Counted from the first letter of the stretch, positions 27,063 through 39,110 are shown. The stretch is 64,000 nucleotides of DNA from Talinum fruticosum (GCA_021018815.1 JAITYX010000016.1:5471001-5535000); one strand, 5' to 3'. Notes: generated by a model not told the origin, from the sequence alone. Numbers and translations: made by a program.

Positions 27063-27362
27063 ATGGAAGACAACCAGTAACCGCCGGCGCCGCAACCACC
27101 GACTCCTGCGGCCCGTTGTCATCGACGACCATCGGGTACCCCGCAGCCAACGTAACACTACCTCTTTCAACAACAATTCTCTTCATTCGGAACTCCGTAT
27201 GATCTCCACCGAAACCCCAATTCGTTTGCCAATACTTGCAAGCTCTTCATTCCGGAACTTACGATCCGATCATGGCTTCACGAGTGGGAAAAACAAGCGT
27301 AGAACTCTCCGGAAGAATGACCTAGCGCTGCTACTTATACATATATTTTCAATTTTGCAGTG
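27063..27362 (+). pseudogene. Broken NF-YC (CCAAT-binding factor subunit C) copy
   Basis: NF-YC proteins carry a histone-fold that pairs with NF-YB. Here the ancestral ATG is followed by MEDNQ and an immediate stop, then a Pro-rich N-terminus in the same frame with a further stop. Recognisable pieces lie in two frames: HYLFQQQ; LRMISTETPI (family: VRMISAEAPI); FANTCKLFIPELTIRSWLH (family: FAKACELFILELTIRSWLH); and NKRRTLRKND (family: NKRRTLQKND). About 35 residues between the Gln run and RMIS, covering the start of the histone fold, are missing. The best match is the NF-YC1/YC4 type. Stops, frameshifts and the deletion rule out function. Whether it is a retrocopy is open, because many NF-YC genes lack coding introns anyway. 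Confidence 0.8.
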
Positions 27363-27720
27363 AACCTTTTTAATATTTCAGTGAACTTTTTTATTCTGCA
27401 ATGAACCTTTTCAATTTTTACATGCGAACTTTAAATGTCTTTTTTATAAAGGATGTATCTATCACGATATGATCAGTTGTATAATTTTAGATATTAATTT
27501 TTAAGTGAAATTATTTTATTTAAGTTAGTAAATTTTAGATTTCTAATGCGAACTTATAAGTTTACAAAATAAACTTTTATATATATTTAATGAAGCATTA
27601 TGTACATTTGATAAATCTTTTTTAAAAAAATAATGAACCTTTTATTAAAAATGATAAAACTTTTTCAGAGGGTGTATTTACCACCATACATCGGGTGTAT
27701 AATGGTCGCATTGAAACATG
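27361..27720. mobile_element. MITE-like segment with repeated TGAACCTTTT motifs
   Basis: The motif GTGAACCTTTTT or a variant recurs at about 27361, 27381, 27401 and 27641, with related AAACTTTT pieces between. Near-repeated phrases GGATGTATCTATCAC and GGGTGTATTTACCAC lie inside. It abuts the 3' end of the NF-YC relic, which may have lost its end to this insertion. Confidence 0.4.
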
Positions 27721-28394
27721 CTTTAAATATGTTATACTTGGATCCACCGTAGTGTTTGAGTTTATTGATATTTAAATATGAGAAATTGCCCAATGTGTAA
27801 AGGAATATTTAGATGTGAAATTATTGACAAGTTGATTGATATTAAGCTTTGGATTAACGGAAAAATCGATATGCTTATATGTTATCATGTTATGAAGTTT
27901 AATTTATATTAAATTATTTGCGAAATTGTGTGCGATTATTTTTCTGATTATAATATAATATATGATTAGCATGGAAATTGTGGCAAGAATGCATATGTTT
28001 GTGATTCAGTAAAGATCCTTTGAGTGAGTTGTCTAGTTTGATACCGAGTAATACGTTGTTAAATGTGATTTGATTTTTTAATTGCACCTCAATCTTGATC
28101 TGATCAAGTTAAATTTCCGAGTATTAAGTCTCGGATTTGATTCCGTCCTTTTTTATTGTATTGTACTATTTTTTATAACTCATTTGAACTAAAAAAATTC
28201 TTTTATTGTTCCACTATTCTATTACATGGATGAATATGATTGACATAAATTCAAAATTTTTGAATATGTTTATCTTCTAATATATTTGGCATTTGATAAA
28301 TGTTGATGGATTGTAACTTACATTTAAAAAAACACAAAAGAAAAGTTTTTGAATAAAAAAATTTGGGTTCGTCCCATGAGAATTTTTATTTTTA

Positions 28395-28810
28395 TTTTTA
28401 GAAAAATCATGTTTGAAATAGTATTTAGTATTTTGATCAAATTAAAACTCTAACAAACCAAACATTAGTGTTCGAAAAAACTAATGTTTTGATTAGCATT
28501 TGTAGTACCTTATGGTGTTCCAAGTAGCATTTCGAAACTTAAGAATATTAGCTTTTTATATTTAAAAGTAGTGTTTTATTTTTTTGGTCATAATTATTTA
28601 TATCCTTCTATGTCAATTTACAATAAACAACTAGCCTAACCACTAAATTTTCCTAACACATTTTCTTCAACCATTCAATTAAACAACTATTCGCTAATAG
28701 CTAAAATCTAACAGGTTATCTCACTACCTAAATAGTTATCCGCTATAACAAACAATCTATGCACTACTACACTCAAATAAGTCTCATTTTACTGAAGCAA
28801 TATCTATTTT
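28395..28810. mobile_element. hAT-like MITE, copy 1
   Basis: About 400 bases are clearly related to the block at 54.8-55.24 kb: shared phrases include AAGAATATTAGCTTTT, TTTAAAAGTAG and ATTTACAATAA, in the same order, and both end near TCATTTTAC. It has no coding capacity. The left boundary is approximate. Confidence 0.6.
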
Positions 28811-30229
28811 AGGAAAAGTTAAATGTATATACAATGATAGATCTGAATAGTGGCTACGATATAGATTTTGTGGACAGCAGTATAACAACAGTCCAAACTC
28901 GTCGAGTTTAGATATTATTCATCAACATCGACTCGTATAGATCGGTACGGATACAACATTAAGAAGGGAATCAAATTAAAAATCATGATGGGGATGTGAT
29001 AACACCACTACTTCTTAACCAAGTGTCGATATATTTGTTCATGTAAGTATGTATATGGTGAGTAGTGACCATCAAATGGATTAAATTGAGTGGGTCCATT
29101 TGGGATACATATATACTAGGGATAGGTGAGGTAGTTGGAAATTCAAGTCTTCATGAAGTATCTCTCTAAACACACATTTGTGGGTGTTTTCTTTACGCTT
29201 TATACTTCCCACATCCATCGCAACAATGACACTGCCGTATCCCTCAGAGTTACACACAACATTACCTTATCTTTTCATTCATTTTTCGAAAAGGATCTCC
29301 TACATTTGTTTTTCTCATAACATATAGTCTAACTATAATCGATTTTTTTAATCGAAACACTCCTCGGTACAATGCTCAATAAGTAAGTGGTAATTGTTAG
29401 GTGCCTCGTCTCATAATAGTACATCCAACCATATCTTCTACTAAAATTGCTTGTAAATGTGAATAGAGAAAAACATATATTTGAGGATAACGAAACTATA
29501 AAGAACTGCCAATCTACCATCATATGAATTATATTTCCATCAAAAAATGTGTTCAAGGCTCAATTATTATAAAATTTTGATATTTAATTTTACTAACTAA
29601 CAACTCCTTTGGTTTAAAGATATATAACAAAAATATATTTGATAAAAACACATGAAAACAATGGAAGTGTACGTAGTTTGTATATCATGAACTAACATTA
29701 TCCTAATTCTCTTCATAGTACGACTGTACATGGTATTTTTACCTGCATATTCTCTTAACTTAAACGTGAGTGAATCCTATCTTTAAAAGCTAAACCCTAG
29801 ACATTAATCGCCTATCGCTATTCATTCATTATAAATTTTGTAATTTTTTTAATGAAAGACCAACATGACCCCTTGCTATTTATTTTTATCAATATTAGAT
29901 GACACCTGATTTAAAACTTTTTTCACCCCCTTTTTTTCCTCAAGTGGGGAAAAAAGTCAAAGATGTTGTTATGCCCTTGCAATCATCCAACGTAGTGTTC
30001 GAGCCGTTAGCTAAGCTACTTTGAGTGCTACACATAATTTTGCAGCTATTTTGATTGGTACTTAGCTAACTATGCTTCTTCTTATTTGAATTTTTTTAAT
30101 TCTCCAAAACAAGAAGTTGATCAGGATCTCAACTCCCAAAACCTTTCTTGACTTTTTGTGTTATCTGTGAGACAATGGAGAAAATAGGATTCATAACAAC
30201 CTCTTAATTTTTTTAAAGTATGCTGCTGT

Positions 30230-30412
30230 TGCTAGGTAGACGTATAAATTAAGATTAAAATCATTTAGGGTAAGATAACCCTTAATTGATTCGCTAACCA
30301 CTTTATTGAATAAAAGAGTGAGACCATCTTATTAAACCAAACTATAGTCATGCCTCCCGGAATCGAACTTCGAACACAATCGTACACTTCAGCTACCACT
30401 TGGACCTCATAT
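30230..30412 (-). mobile_element. tRNA-derived SINE
   Basis: On the minus strand CCAAGTGGTAGCTGAAGTG (box A-like, about 30390-30403) is followed some 30 bases later by AGTTCGATTCC (box B, about 30359-30369), the internal RNA polymerase III promoter of tRNA-derived SINEs. The 3' end and target-site duplication are not clear. Confidence 0.5.
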
Positions 30413-31015
30413 TATGGCAACTAAATTCCATAAATTCTTTCCTATGTACAATGGTACATTTTCCAATATGAAATAGTGTCACGTAATAGTATTTCCAATC
30501 ACAACTTGGGACATTTCGAGAACAAAACTTAGGAAAATCATCGACTACTTCATTTTCTCCATCAAAATTCCGTTAAAAAACCTATGCAATACGTTATCGC
30601 AACCAAAAAAATAAAAAATAAAAACAAAACTGATTTGGTAGTTCTGTTCATGCCCTCAAAACAATTTCTTCTTGTCATTTATTGCTTGAAACGTAGCCAT
30701 AGACTGAATCATCCTCCTACCTCCGTCATATATCATCTAACTCATCAACATTCTTTGATCCCAAAATAAAAAAAAACAGTCATCAACATCCCATGTCAGA
30801 ATATTCGACCTTTATATCATTAAAAAAGATTAATGGGATATATAGTTAATGAAATAAATTACTGATATTCCTAATCTTAGAAACTTGACCTACCCCCAAG
30901 GGATAATTAATTTATTATTAATTAAGCAAGTAAGTAAATGCACCTCTTGGACCAGTAAGTATATAAATATATATCCTTTTATTTTATGAGTCAATTATTT
31001 AATGCTGTGAGGTCT

Positions 31016-31227
31016 TGGGATATATTTTTATATGCCCCCTTGCATGTGTTATGGCCTTAAAGGAAGCTGCTTCAGTCACTCACCCCCTTCAACTAGGACA
31101 CCTCCCCCCCAAATTAAATCAGATATTCATTTATTCACATTTTCTCACTTTCAAATTCAAGATTCAGATCTAGAGAGAGAAAGAGAGGGAGAAAGATCTA
31201 GCTAGGAGTGAAGAAGAGAGCTCTAGA
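31016..31227 (+). promoter_or_regulatory. Promoter and leader of the 31.2-kb gene
   Basis: A TATA-like stretch at about 31019-31036 and a GA-rich leader (AGAGAGAAAGAGAGGGAGAA at about 31172-31191) precede the ATG at 31228. Confidence 0.4.
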
Positions 31228-31957
31228 ATGCCAATGAGCAAGGAGACTCCAATGAAGGAGAATGGGATGATTATGCCAGGGCCAGGCCTGATGAGTTCGT
31301 CGAGTTCGGGTTCGAGTTCGAGGGCAAGGGTATTAGTGTCAAAGGAAAACAAGGGAGAGGAAATAGGGAGGCATCATTTAGGGTATACTATGGAGCAACA
31401 GGGGCAGCAGTGCCCTTCGTATGGGAGTCACAACCAGGTACTCCTAAACACCCAATTTTTGACAAGTCAAATGACAATATTGTCCCTCCCCTTACTCCCC
31501 CACCCTCCTACACCTCCTCTTCCCCTCCCCCTCCTCCAGGAAAACCAGGAAACCCTGGATCTTCTCAACCTTGTTCTCCTCAATCTCGAGGAGGAGGAGC
31601 ATGTCTCACGTGACCCCAACATCGTCCGTCTCATCCTCTTCTTCCTCCTACTCCGGGCACATTAGGTCATGGTCCATATCATCCTCCAGCTCATCCGCTT
31701 CTCTCTCCACGCCTCACCTCGCGGGGAGAAAGAATCACTTCTATCACAAGAGGAGCGCCTCATCATTTTGCTTCTCTGGACATCACTCTCTCCTGCTCGG
31801 GGATGACAATGAATCGGGTTCGAGATCTCCCCTTCATCAATGTGCTTCGGGTTTACTAAGAAGCAAGGGTGTTACCCTATGGAGGAGGTCAAAAGTGCTA
31901 TTTTGTCAATGTGAGAGAATCCAGAATTTGGAGTCATGTTGTTCTATTTGTCTTTTT
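31228..31957 (+). pseudogene. Plant-specific serine-rich protein (DUF688-like) with two apparent frameshifts
   Basis: Uncharacterised plant protein family; function unknown. Frame 1 starts at the ATG at 31228 and gives SSSSSGSSSRARVLVSKENK. From about 31365 the family-like sequence continues one base earlier, in another frame: EASFRVYYGATGAAVPFVWE, followed by SQPGTPKH and a Pro-rich PPLTPPPSY stretch. That frame stops at 31613. From about 31575 a third frame resumes with SISRRRSMSHVTP and a long Ser run ending at about 31957 after HKRSASSFCFSGHH. Each switch equals loss of one base (or gain of two). The three pieces together look like one single-exon gene of about 240 residues. Either the gene is recently dead or the assembly has two one-base errors; the promoter and all segments look well preserved. 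The SQPGTPKH motif is the strongest family clue. Confidence 0.65.
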
Positions 31958-32735
31958 TTTTTTTGTATATCATAATATATTGGGTGTTTTTTATGCATGT
32001 TATAAGCCCTATGATTAGGATATTTTTTTTTTTTTTTGTGGGTTTGGGAAAGGGTTTGATTTGGTAGTTTTCTTGCTGCCACACACTCAGAATTCTGGAA
32101 AAAAAAAAACAAGAAATGTGTAGTAGTAATAATGTGGAAACGGTAATGAATGATGTTATAATAGTAGTTGCTTTCATCTATTTTGCTTGTTATTAGGTAT
32201 GCTTATATTAATGTTGATTCAAACTTCCATCTACTTTGCTTGTTAGTATTAGGTACAGGTAGGTTGATTAATCTTCATTCAAAATTTCAATTAATCATCT
32301 TAATATATTATATTTTAGTTTTTAGGCTATTAATTCTCCGAAATGTTTATATAATATTAACAAATGTTGTAAATCAAGTACATGTTAATTAACGACCTTC
32401 TACAAACCCGGTCTTATTCCATGCCGTTTCATTGCTAGTCTATCAGGTCAGTTCTATATAAAGGGTGCAATCGATTTAAAATAATAAATAAATAATATCG
32501 TGTATAAATATTACATATGGATACATATATGCTCCAATGAAAATGTTAGTTTAACCATATAGGTTTACATTTGACATTTTAATACAATACTATTGGTTAA
32601 AACTATAATTCAATGTTCATGTCAATTATACGTACGTTTTAATATTATTAAATTCAATGAGATATGTAGATGAAACGGCTTGAAAAGGATAGATGGATGA
32701 ATGTATTATGGATCCTATAGTTTGTCACCTCTTGA

Positions 32736-32795
<60 letters not shown>

Positions 32796-33480
32796 CTCCG
32801 AATTTTGATACCTTTTTCACCTATATGTAATAAGTTAATTGATTTTATTTTGTAATAATAAATATAAAATTAATGAGTGATATATATATATATGTGTGTG
32901 AATACTCAACAACATATTATGTGACTATTATATGAATCGATGATATCATTCGTTTGAAAGTAAAACACATTGAATATGATTTAGAAAAATCTAGATGTTA
33001 CTGCTGACCAATCACAAGATATTTTTAAAAAACATTCGGTAGAAACATACAAGTTTGGAAGCTCCTGCACATAAACATATAATGTGGTTATGCATGTGAC
33101 ATGATAAGATGTGATGGTAATTAGATGAAATGTGATAGATAAAAATGAGAGAAGGTAGATGTAGACCAATTGAATGTGCCAAGCCAATCAGGAAAAGAAA
33201 TTAAAATGAAAGGAAATGAAAGGGAATTTGAAATTACGTGTAAGTAGTGAAGTGCCGTGCAAGGGCGTTTGGTTGGTTCATAAATTGCAAGCATATTTTA
33301 AAATATATGTTATTTGTGTTGGACCATTTTTGATGTTGAGTACTCCTTGAGATTTAATGTGCCTAATTAGCTTGCTCCTACCTACGTACAACTTTGGCTT
33401 TGTCTTATTAGAAAAAGCATTGGGTTTCATGCTTAATGCATTTTTACTCACACTCAGATATTCCTGTTGTGTCTTCCTTT
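31958..33480. other. Intergenic region with microsatellites
   Basis: 3' flank of the gene above, then AT-rich DNA. It holds T-runs at about 31960 and 32025, an A-run near 32100, and the long (AT)n at 32738-32794. No gene seen. Confidence 0.6.
32738..32794. repeat. (AT)n microsatellite, about 28 units
   Basis: The longest perfect dinucleotide repeat in the window. Confidence 0.97.
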
Positions 33481-33485
33481 GGGTC

Positions 33486-33667
33486 GTGTTTCATTTAATT
33501 GTAACAAGTTGTAAAAAATATATAAAGAAAGTTGTAAGGAATCGTAACGGTTATAAGATAACTATAAAATTAGTTATAGTTGTAGCGAGTTAGTAAGGAG
33601 TTAGTAAACAGATTAGTAAGTTATAAGGAATAACTATAAGGTTATTGGTTAAGGCTAAATGAAACAC
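33486..33667. mobile_element. TTACAACT-family MITE, copy 2, with perfect 12-bp inverted ends
   Basis: GTGTTTCATTTA at 33486-33497 is the exact reverse complement of TAAATGAAACAC at 33656-33667. The 182-base element between has recurring GTTGTAA / GTTATAAG / GTTAGTAAG units about 8-12 bases apart and no coding capacity. The target-site duplication is not obvious. Confidence 0.7.
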
Positions 33668-34191
33668 CCATTTTATTTTTTTCGGAACTATTTTCATGAT
33701 TATATTACTGGTTATTTACAAAGACTTACATAATTGTGGTTAGTGTTTCAGTTAAATAATATGATAAGATAGATTATACAAGAATCATATTAAGCTTTTA
33801 TGATCACTAATAATACAATAATAATACTTTTAATTATTTTGAGCAACTAGCTTTCAAAGTCAACCTTGACCAAACACCGTCATATACATACATATATACT
33901 GTCCAAGCTAAGTTAGGCAATTCTATCCGTAATTTAGTACACGTTGTAAATTTTTGAGTGAGTCGCTGTTATGATAATATTAACATTTTCTCCTTTATTT
34001 CTACTTCTTTGATTATTTTTTTATTTATTGTTAGCCATTGGAGATACTAGAGCACCCAACCTATGCTTCTTTTATTGACCATAAAATTTAAATTGAAGAA
34101 TTTGATAGGTTGTAAACCATTTAATTTGTTAATGTTTACATATCATATCCTAACATTACATTAATTAATATTATCTATTGGAGGATTACAT

Positions 34192-34372
34192 CTGTTTCAA
34201 AATATTTGTCGCTTTTAAGGTTATGAGGGAGTATTAAAGAAACATTAAATTTATGACAAAATTTGTTGCAAAAGACCAAATTATCCTAAAATTTTATTAA
34301 AAATGAAAAATATTAATAAGAGAAATAAAATAATTAATTTTAAAATAGAGCGAGTATTATATATTAGAGGTG
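34192..34372. mobile_element. Stowaway-like MITE
   Basis: The left end CATCTGTTTCAAAATATTTG and right end TTTTAAAATAGAGCGAGTAT are imperfect inverted relatives of the common CCGTTTCAAAATA / TATTTTGAAACGGAGGGAGTA ends. The interior phrase ATTTATGACAAAATTTGTTG is also seen in the copies near 5.83 and 48.58 kb. Confidence 0.55.
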
Positions 34373-34880
34373 AAATGATGGCAAAGAAAAACAAATAGGA
34401 GTACAGTTGACAGGGAAAACGATACGAGTCTTGTCAAGAAATTTCCCAAACCCTCTCTGTGTCGCCGTTTTCCAACCCTTCTTTCTCTCTCTCTCTCTTC
34501 GATTCAACCTCCATCTCCCTCAACTTACGTCCACCGGCACCTTCCGTCATTAATCTATGTAGAGCCTTATGAAGCAATAATATATACACTTAGGATAATT
34601 AACTCAAATTGGACTAATATTTCATCAAATAAATTTATCCATACAAATATCATCAAATAAATAATTAATTTGAACAAAAATATTGTAATTACATTTGACA
34701 TTTTAAATATACAGAATAAAGATTGGTATTCTTATATTTGAGTTTTATATGTGACGGGAAAAATTGATAGTAGGATAGAATTAATATTGTGGCCTTATAC
34801 ATATGATATAATTGGAGAAATATGAATAGGGGGTACGATAGAGATAGCGATGTAGATTTGAAAGCATTTTGTTCATGCAT

Positions 34881-34901
34881 TATATATATATATATATATA
34901 T
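34881..34901. repeat. (TA)n microsatellite
   Basis: About ten TA units. Confidence 0.9.
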
Positions 34902-35770
34902 GGGTTAATTAATTGGTTTCAGAAAAAATTAGGTGATGGGTGTAATTTGGTGGAATTAAAATGAATGTAAAGGCCCACATAATTATTAGGCATGAGTTGT
35001 ATGGATGGCAACCCAACCTTATTGTCAAACTCCACCACTGCTCTCACTCCCAATCTCTCACTACGTGTTACCCTACGTGAGACCTCAACACCAGGTGCTT
35101 CATGCATCTCCATTCTCTTCTAGAATTCCCAACCAAAACCAAACCTATATTTATATATATACACCGATAAGCGGTATTAGTTGAACTGGTAAAGTTTTAA
35201 GATTCGAATTCATATTATATTTATATCGATCGCTGCATCTCTCTTTATATTTTCAATTATATCATCTTTTTGCATATAATTTTTTACAATTGTAAAATCA
35301 CGTGTGTGATGTGTTTTAATGGATATAGTTAAAGTATCACTTCATTTATGTTGATGTAGTCTATGGATATTAAATATAATTATTAAAAATTTTAAATTTT
35401 AAATCATATAAGATATTAATTTAAATTAATATAAAAAATACAAGACATATCTTAGTATAAGACGTGTATCGTACCCATGATGTAATATGAGGGTTCGTTT
35501 GAATCCATTTGTTTTTTGTTTTTTTTTCCTTTTATTTCTCTTTGCTTCCATACTTCTAGGCTCAATCCCTCATCTCTTTCAATAGTATATTCTTATTTTT
35601 TTTTTGTCGTATGAAAATTTTATTTACTTTTCACATTAAAAAAAATGCACAACCAACAATCTAAAAATGCACAAGATTTAAACCAATAAAAATGAAAAGT
35701 GTGATAATTTCAGTGTTAGATAAACATAATAAATGAATGGTATGCAATTTGAAAGAGTTGCCACAAGCCA

Positions 35771-36150
35771 GTAGGGGTGTAAATGAATCGAGTCGCCTCG
35801 TTAAGCGCTCGGGCTCAGGTTGGTTAAAACTCGGCTCAAACTCGAGTCAAATTGAGCCTGAACCACCTTGAAAATATACCAAGTCGAGCTCGAGCTCAAC
35901 AAGGCTCACTTCAGCTCAACTCGGTTTAGCCTAAACAATTTTTTTCCTAAAAATACTTGTTTGTAGAGTATAAATTATCTCTAAAATTACCAAATTTTAT
36001 TCAAACTCTTATTTTGAAATCTAATATAAAAATATAGTATTTAACTTTAATTATAACTAACCTTGAATTGAAAAACTTTTCAAGAAAATCCAAAAAAAAA
36101 AAAAAAATCGAGTCGAGCCCGAGCCTAAACTTTAAAGGCTCGACCTGTTT
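35771..36150. repeat. Degenerate CGAGCTCGAG-type repeat with inverted halves
   Basis: The left part holds AATCGAGTCGCCTCG, GGCTCAAACTCGAG and GTCGAGCTCGAGCTC; the right part GAGTCGAGCCCGAGCC and AAGGCTCGACCTG. An AT-rich centre lies between. The arrangement suggests a dispersed plant repeat with GC-rich inverted arms. No coding capacity. Confidence 0.5.
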
Positions 36151-37030
36151 ACAGCTTTATATGCAAGGGCTCATTCATTATTACATTTATAATTAGCGGT
36201 TTGTGTTTATAGGTTAGTGGATACCAATGGTTATGATTAGAAATTAACCGTTACCAACATTGATCATCGGTTATTTGTGTTACCAACAATTACGATTAGT
36301 AATTATAAAATATACTAATAATTACGATTAATAATTAATAATTATTAATATTGTTACATTTAACGATTATAAACGCTCAAGCAAATATGCCAATATACAA
36401 AATAAAATTATGATGTTTAGCAGAGATTTAAGTTTGATGATACATGGCATGGCCCACTCCAGGTATCCAATCCACATGGGTGAGCTGGGCCTATGTAGGC
36501 TGTACTATTATTACTATTTTGGGTCAGTTTTGTACATGTGCTTAAGTTAAATTCTTGTGAGTAGGTACTAAATTGGGCCTGCCCATGCCTAATATTTCTG
36601 GGCTTCTTTAAAGCTTGTCTGAACCAATCAGATTGCATTTTTCTGCAAATTTATTTTGACAGTTAAAATTCAAAATAATTTTTATGATGGTGTGCATTTA
36701 GAGTACGTAATCTATCCCAAATCATAATTATCAAATTAAATTTTTAATTGCAATGATTTTTATATATGATGCCAGAATCATAAATATATTAAAATATAAA
36801 AAAACTCGATTCTCTAAATTATCATTTAATTCGATTTTTGTTAAATGATTTTAATGACCACTAGTAATGTAAGCAAAGAAGTTCGAAACCTTGGTGTATA
36901 CATGGCCTATTGTTTTTTATCACCATATACATACCCTATTGTTATGTCTCTATGTACCTTACAATTATTAAAGGATTGTCCAATAAAATCCAAATCGATA
37001 TTTTCTTATGTATATACATATATTTTTAGA

Positions 37031-37234
37031 CCCTGATTCATTTAGATTTATCTTATAGTTTTACAGCCTTACATCTCTTTATAATTCCTTACAACTCTTT
37101 ACAGTTGGTTTTACCTTCTTACAATTTTTTATAAACAACTTTACAACTAACTTATACCTTTTTACATCTACTTACAACTTCTTATAACTTTGCTTATAAC
37201 TCCTTACAACTCATTATAACTAAATGGAACAAGG
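37031..37234. mobile_element. TTACAACT-family MITE, copy 3
   Basis: CCCTGATTCATTTAG (37031-37045) pairs as an imperfect inverted repeat with CTAAATGGAACAAGG (37220-37234), 12 of 15 bases. Between are many CTTACAACT / CTTATAACT / TTTACAACT units. This is the same family as 33486-33667 in the opposite orientation. Confidence 0.65.
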
Positions 37235-39110
37235 AGTGAACATAACCATCAATTTACGACAGTCACATAATCGACAATTCTTTGTAATTCTTGAATGACA
37301 ATGTGATATTTTGCTAGGCCTTTTAGGGTTTCATGAGGACTTTTAGGAGAGCCATATATTTCAAGAAGTAAGAAGGGTAGCTAGCTAGTGTTGATGATTT
37401 GGCCCTTGAATTTTTGGGTGAAAACGAGGTGGAGACGAGGAGGAGTTGGAAAGGGGTAAGAAGGGAGGGGGTGTTAGGTTATGGGGATTAGAGAGAACCA
37501 GTGAGGGTGAGGCGACCTAATTGCCACAAAATCCGGGTCAAACAAGAACCCATCCACATACATACGCATTGCTTCCCTTCCATTTCCTTATAATCTAAGC
37601 AAACATTGTATTGGTGTTTCACCTTCGATCCCCGTCTCCTCTTCATTAATCTATTCCAAAACCTTTTCAAACCTTTTCTTTCCCTCCCTTTCTCATTCCA
37701 CACATAATGTTAGTCGATATTGTTTGGTTTAATAAATCCGTCTTGCAATAATTCTACCTTTGGGTCATTTTGAATCTCGGGTCTTGTTTGAAATATCGGA
37801 TAAAATATGCCTCCGGTTGTTCGATCAAGATTGCACATTAATGTTACCAAGTATAAAAGAACATGTTAATACGACCCTAAATTCATGCACCCGAACGAAA
37901 GTCTAACAATTGAAGATTTGTTTTAATGTTATGTATCCATAAGTATATAAAATGGAAGCTGGAGAGGTGGTGGGAGGTTTCTGAATATAGAGGTGAATGA
38001 AGGGGTACCTTAGATAGAAAGCAAAGTGTATGAGGAATTCCAAGTATAGGGGCAACTTGTGAAGCATCCATACGTGGCCTGTTGTACATAGTGCATGTAC
38101 CAATAAATGCTTCAACGAGGACTCCAAAGTGCTGCAAAACTCTATCATCGATCTTTAATTTGACATTATGCATATACAAGTTTCTTCCAACGACTATATT
38201 GTTATAAATATTCTTGGTCCAAAGTAGATTTCTCTTGCTTCGCGCTTTTTTTTGTTTTTTGCATGAGGGTAAAGGAAGTACATACGATATACTAGGTAGA
38301 CATGAGAAAAGCGATCCGACTTGAATCGATGACCTGAAATTTGAACTAACTCGAATCTAACCCGACACTTAAAAAGGTAAATCGAGATGCTCTAAATTCG
38401 AACCAAATAAACCTGACTTGAATATATATATATTTTTTCAGCAAGGCAAGCTTATTGGACCAAATATTAACTAAATCAAAGTTAAACCCGATTGAACCCA
38501 AACCCAAAACGAATTAAAACTCAATTGAATCATAATGATCCGAAGATGACCTAAACATGACCCGACCTGAACTAACCCAAATTGAAATTGATTATCCGAT
38601 TGCCGGGTTTAATACTAGATAAACCCTTCTCACACGAATTTTGCCTAAATTATCATATATCGGAATAGTGAAGAGGAAACAGTAAGGGCAACATACCCAC
38701 AAGCTTGGGGTAGAAACAAAATGATCAAAACACGTTAATAAATTTGTTATACCATTAGTCTCCCTAATTTTTTTGCATTACTTAGAATACTCAAAAGCTC
38801 CATCATAGCATTGCATATTCTTGCCTCTCCTCTTAGGTAGCGGTATCAACACGGGGATGTTGATATAAAGAGGGCTACTTTCATTTTCGCAGCTACATAC
38901 TTGATTTGGTATGAAATTTAAAGTGGTTGTTGATGTCGACAAGAAACTAACATGCCACCCTTTGTAAAAAGAGCTTCTTTTTCATGAATTATAACATATA
39001 GAATGACAAAAAACCTTCATTTACAATTATAATAGATATATAAAAATATTGACACTTTACTATCCTTTGATATCAATAAATGATAAAATGTATTTTACGT
39101 TGTTCGAAAA
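37235..39110. other. Intergenic region with possible gene debris
   Basis: No complete gene. A minus-strand exon-like open frame at 37903-38179 is noted separately. About 38.31-38.62 kb holds a degenerate repeat of ACCCGA / GACCTGAA-like words. The rest is AT-rich. Confidence 0.5.
37994..38179 (-). other. Exon-like open frame, unidentified
   Basis: On the minus strand the frame reads KLKIDDRVLQHFGVLVEAFI, then GTCTMYNRPRMDASQVAPIL and GIPHTLCFLSK, ending at a GT donor-like site (AAGGTACCCC). The amino-acid mix is protein-like and differs from the low-complexity frames around it. I do not recognise the family and cannot find a neighbouring exon. It may be a remnant of a gene or of a transposon protein. 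Confidence 0.25.

Larger units (their letters stand above)
27721..31140. other. Intergenic region without a recognised gene
   Basis: AT-rich DNA holding a hAT-like MITE copy (28.39-28.81 kb) and a tRNA-derived SINE (30.23-30.41 kb), both listed separately. The remaining open frames, 60-75 codons, look random. Confidence 0.55.
33668..37030. other. Intergenic region with repeat debris
   Basis: A Stowaway-like MITE lies at about 34192-34372 and a leader-like CT-rich piece at about 34440-34560 (see findings). A SINE-like box A/box B pair occurs at about 35170-35215 (GTTGAACTGGTAAAG ... AGATTCGAATTC). A degenerate CGAGCTCGAG-type repeat is at about 35771-36150, and (TA)n at 34881-34901. Nothing here looks like an intact gene. 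Confidence 0.5.

Noticed and set aside
26920..27363. 147-codon plus-strand open frame over the NF-YC relic
   Set aside because: Only parts of it are in the NF-YC frame; the rest of the homology lies in another frame and the ancestral ATG lies in a frame that stops at once. It is a pseudogene.
33486..33667. CRISPR-like array of short repeats
   Set aside because: The repeats are degenerate, only 8-12 bases apart, lack spacers of constant size, and sit in a plant genome inside an element with inverted ends.
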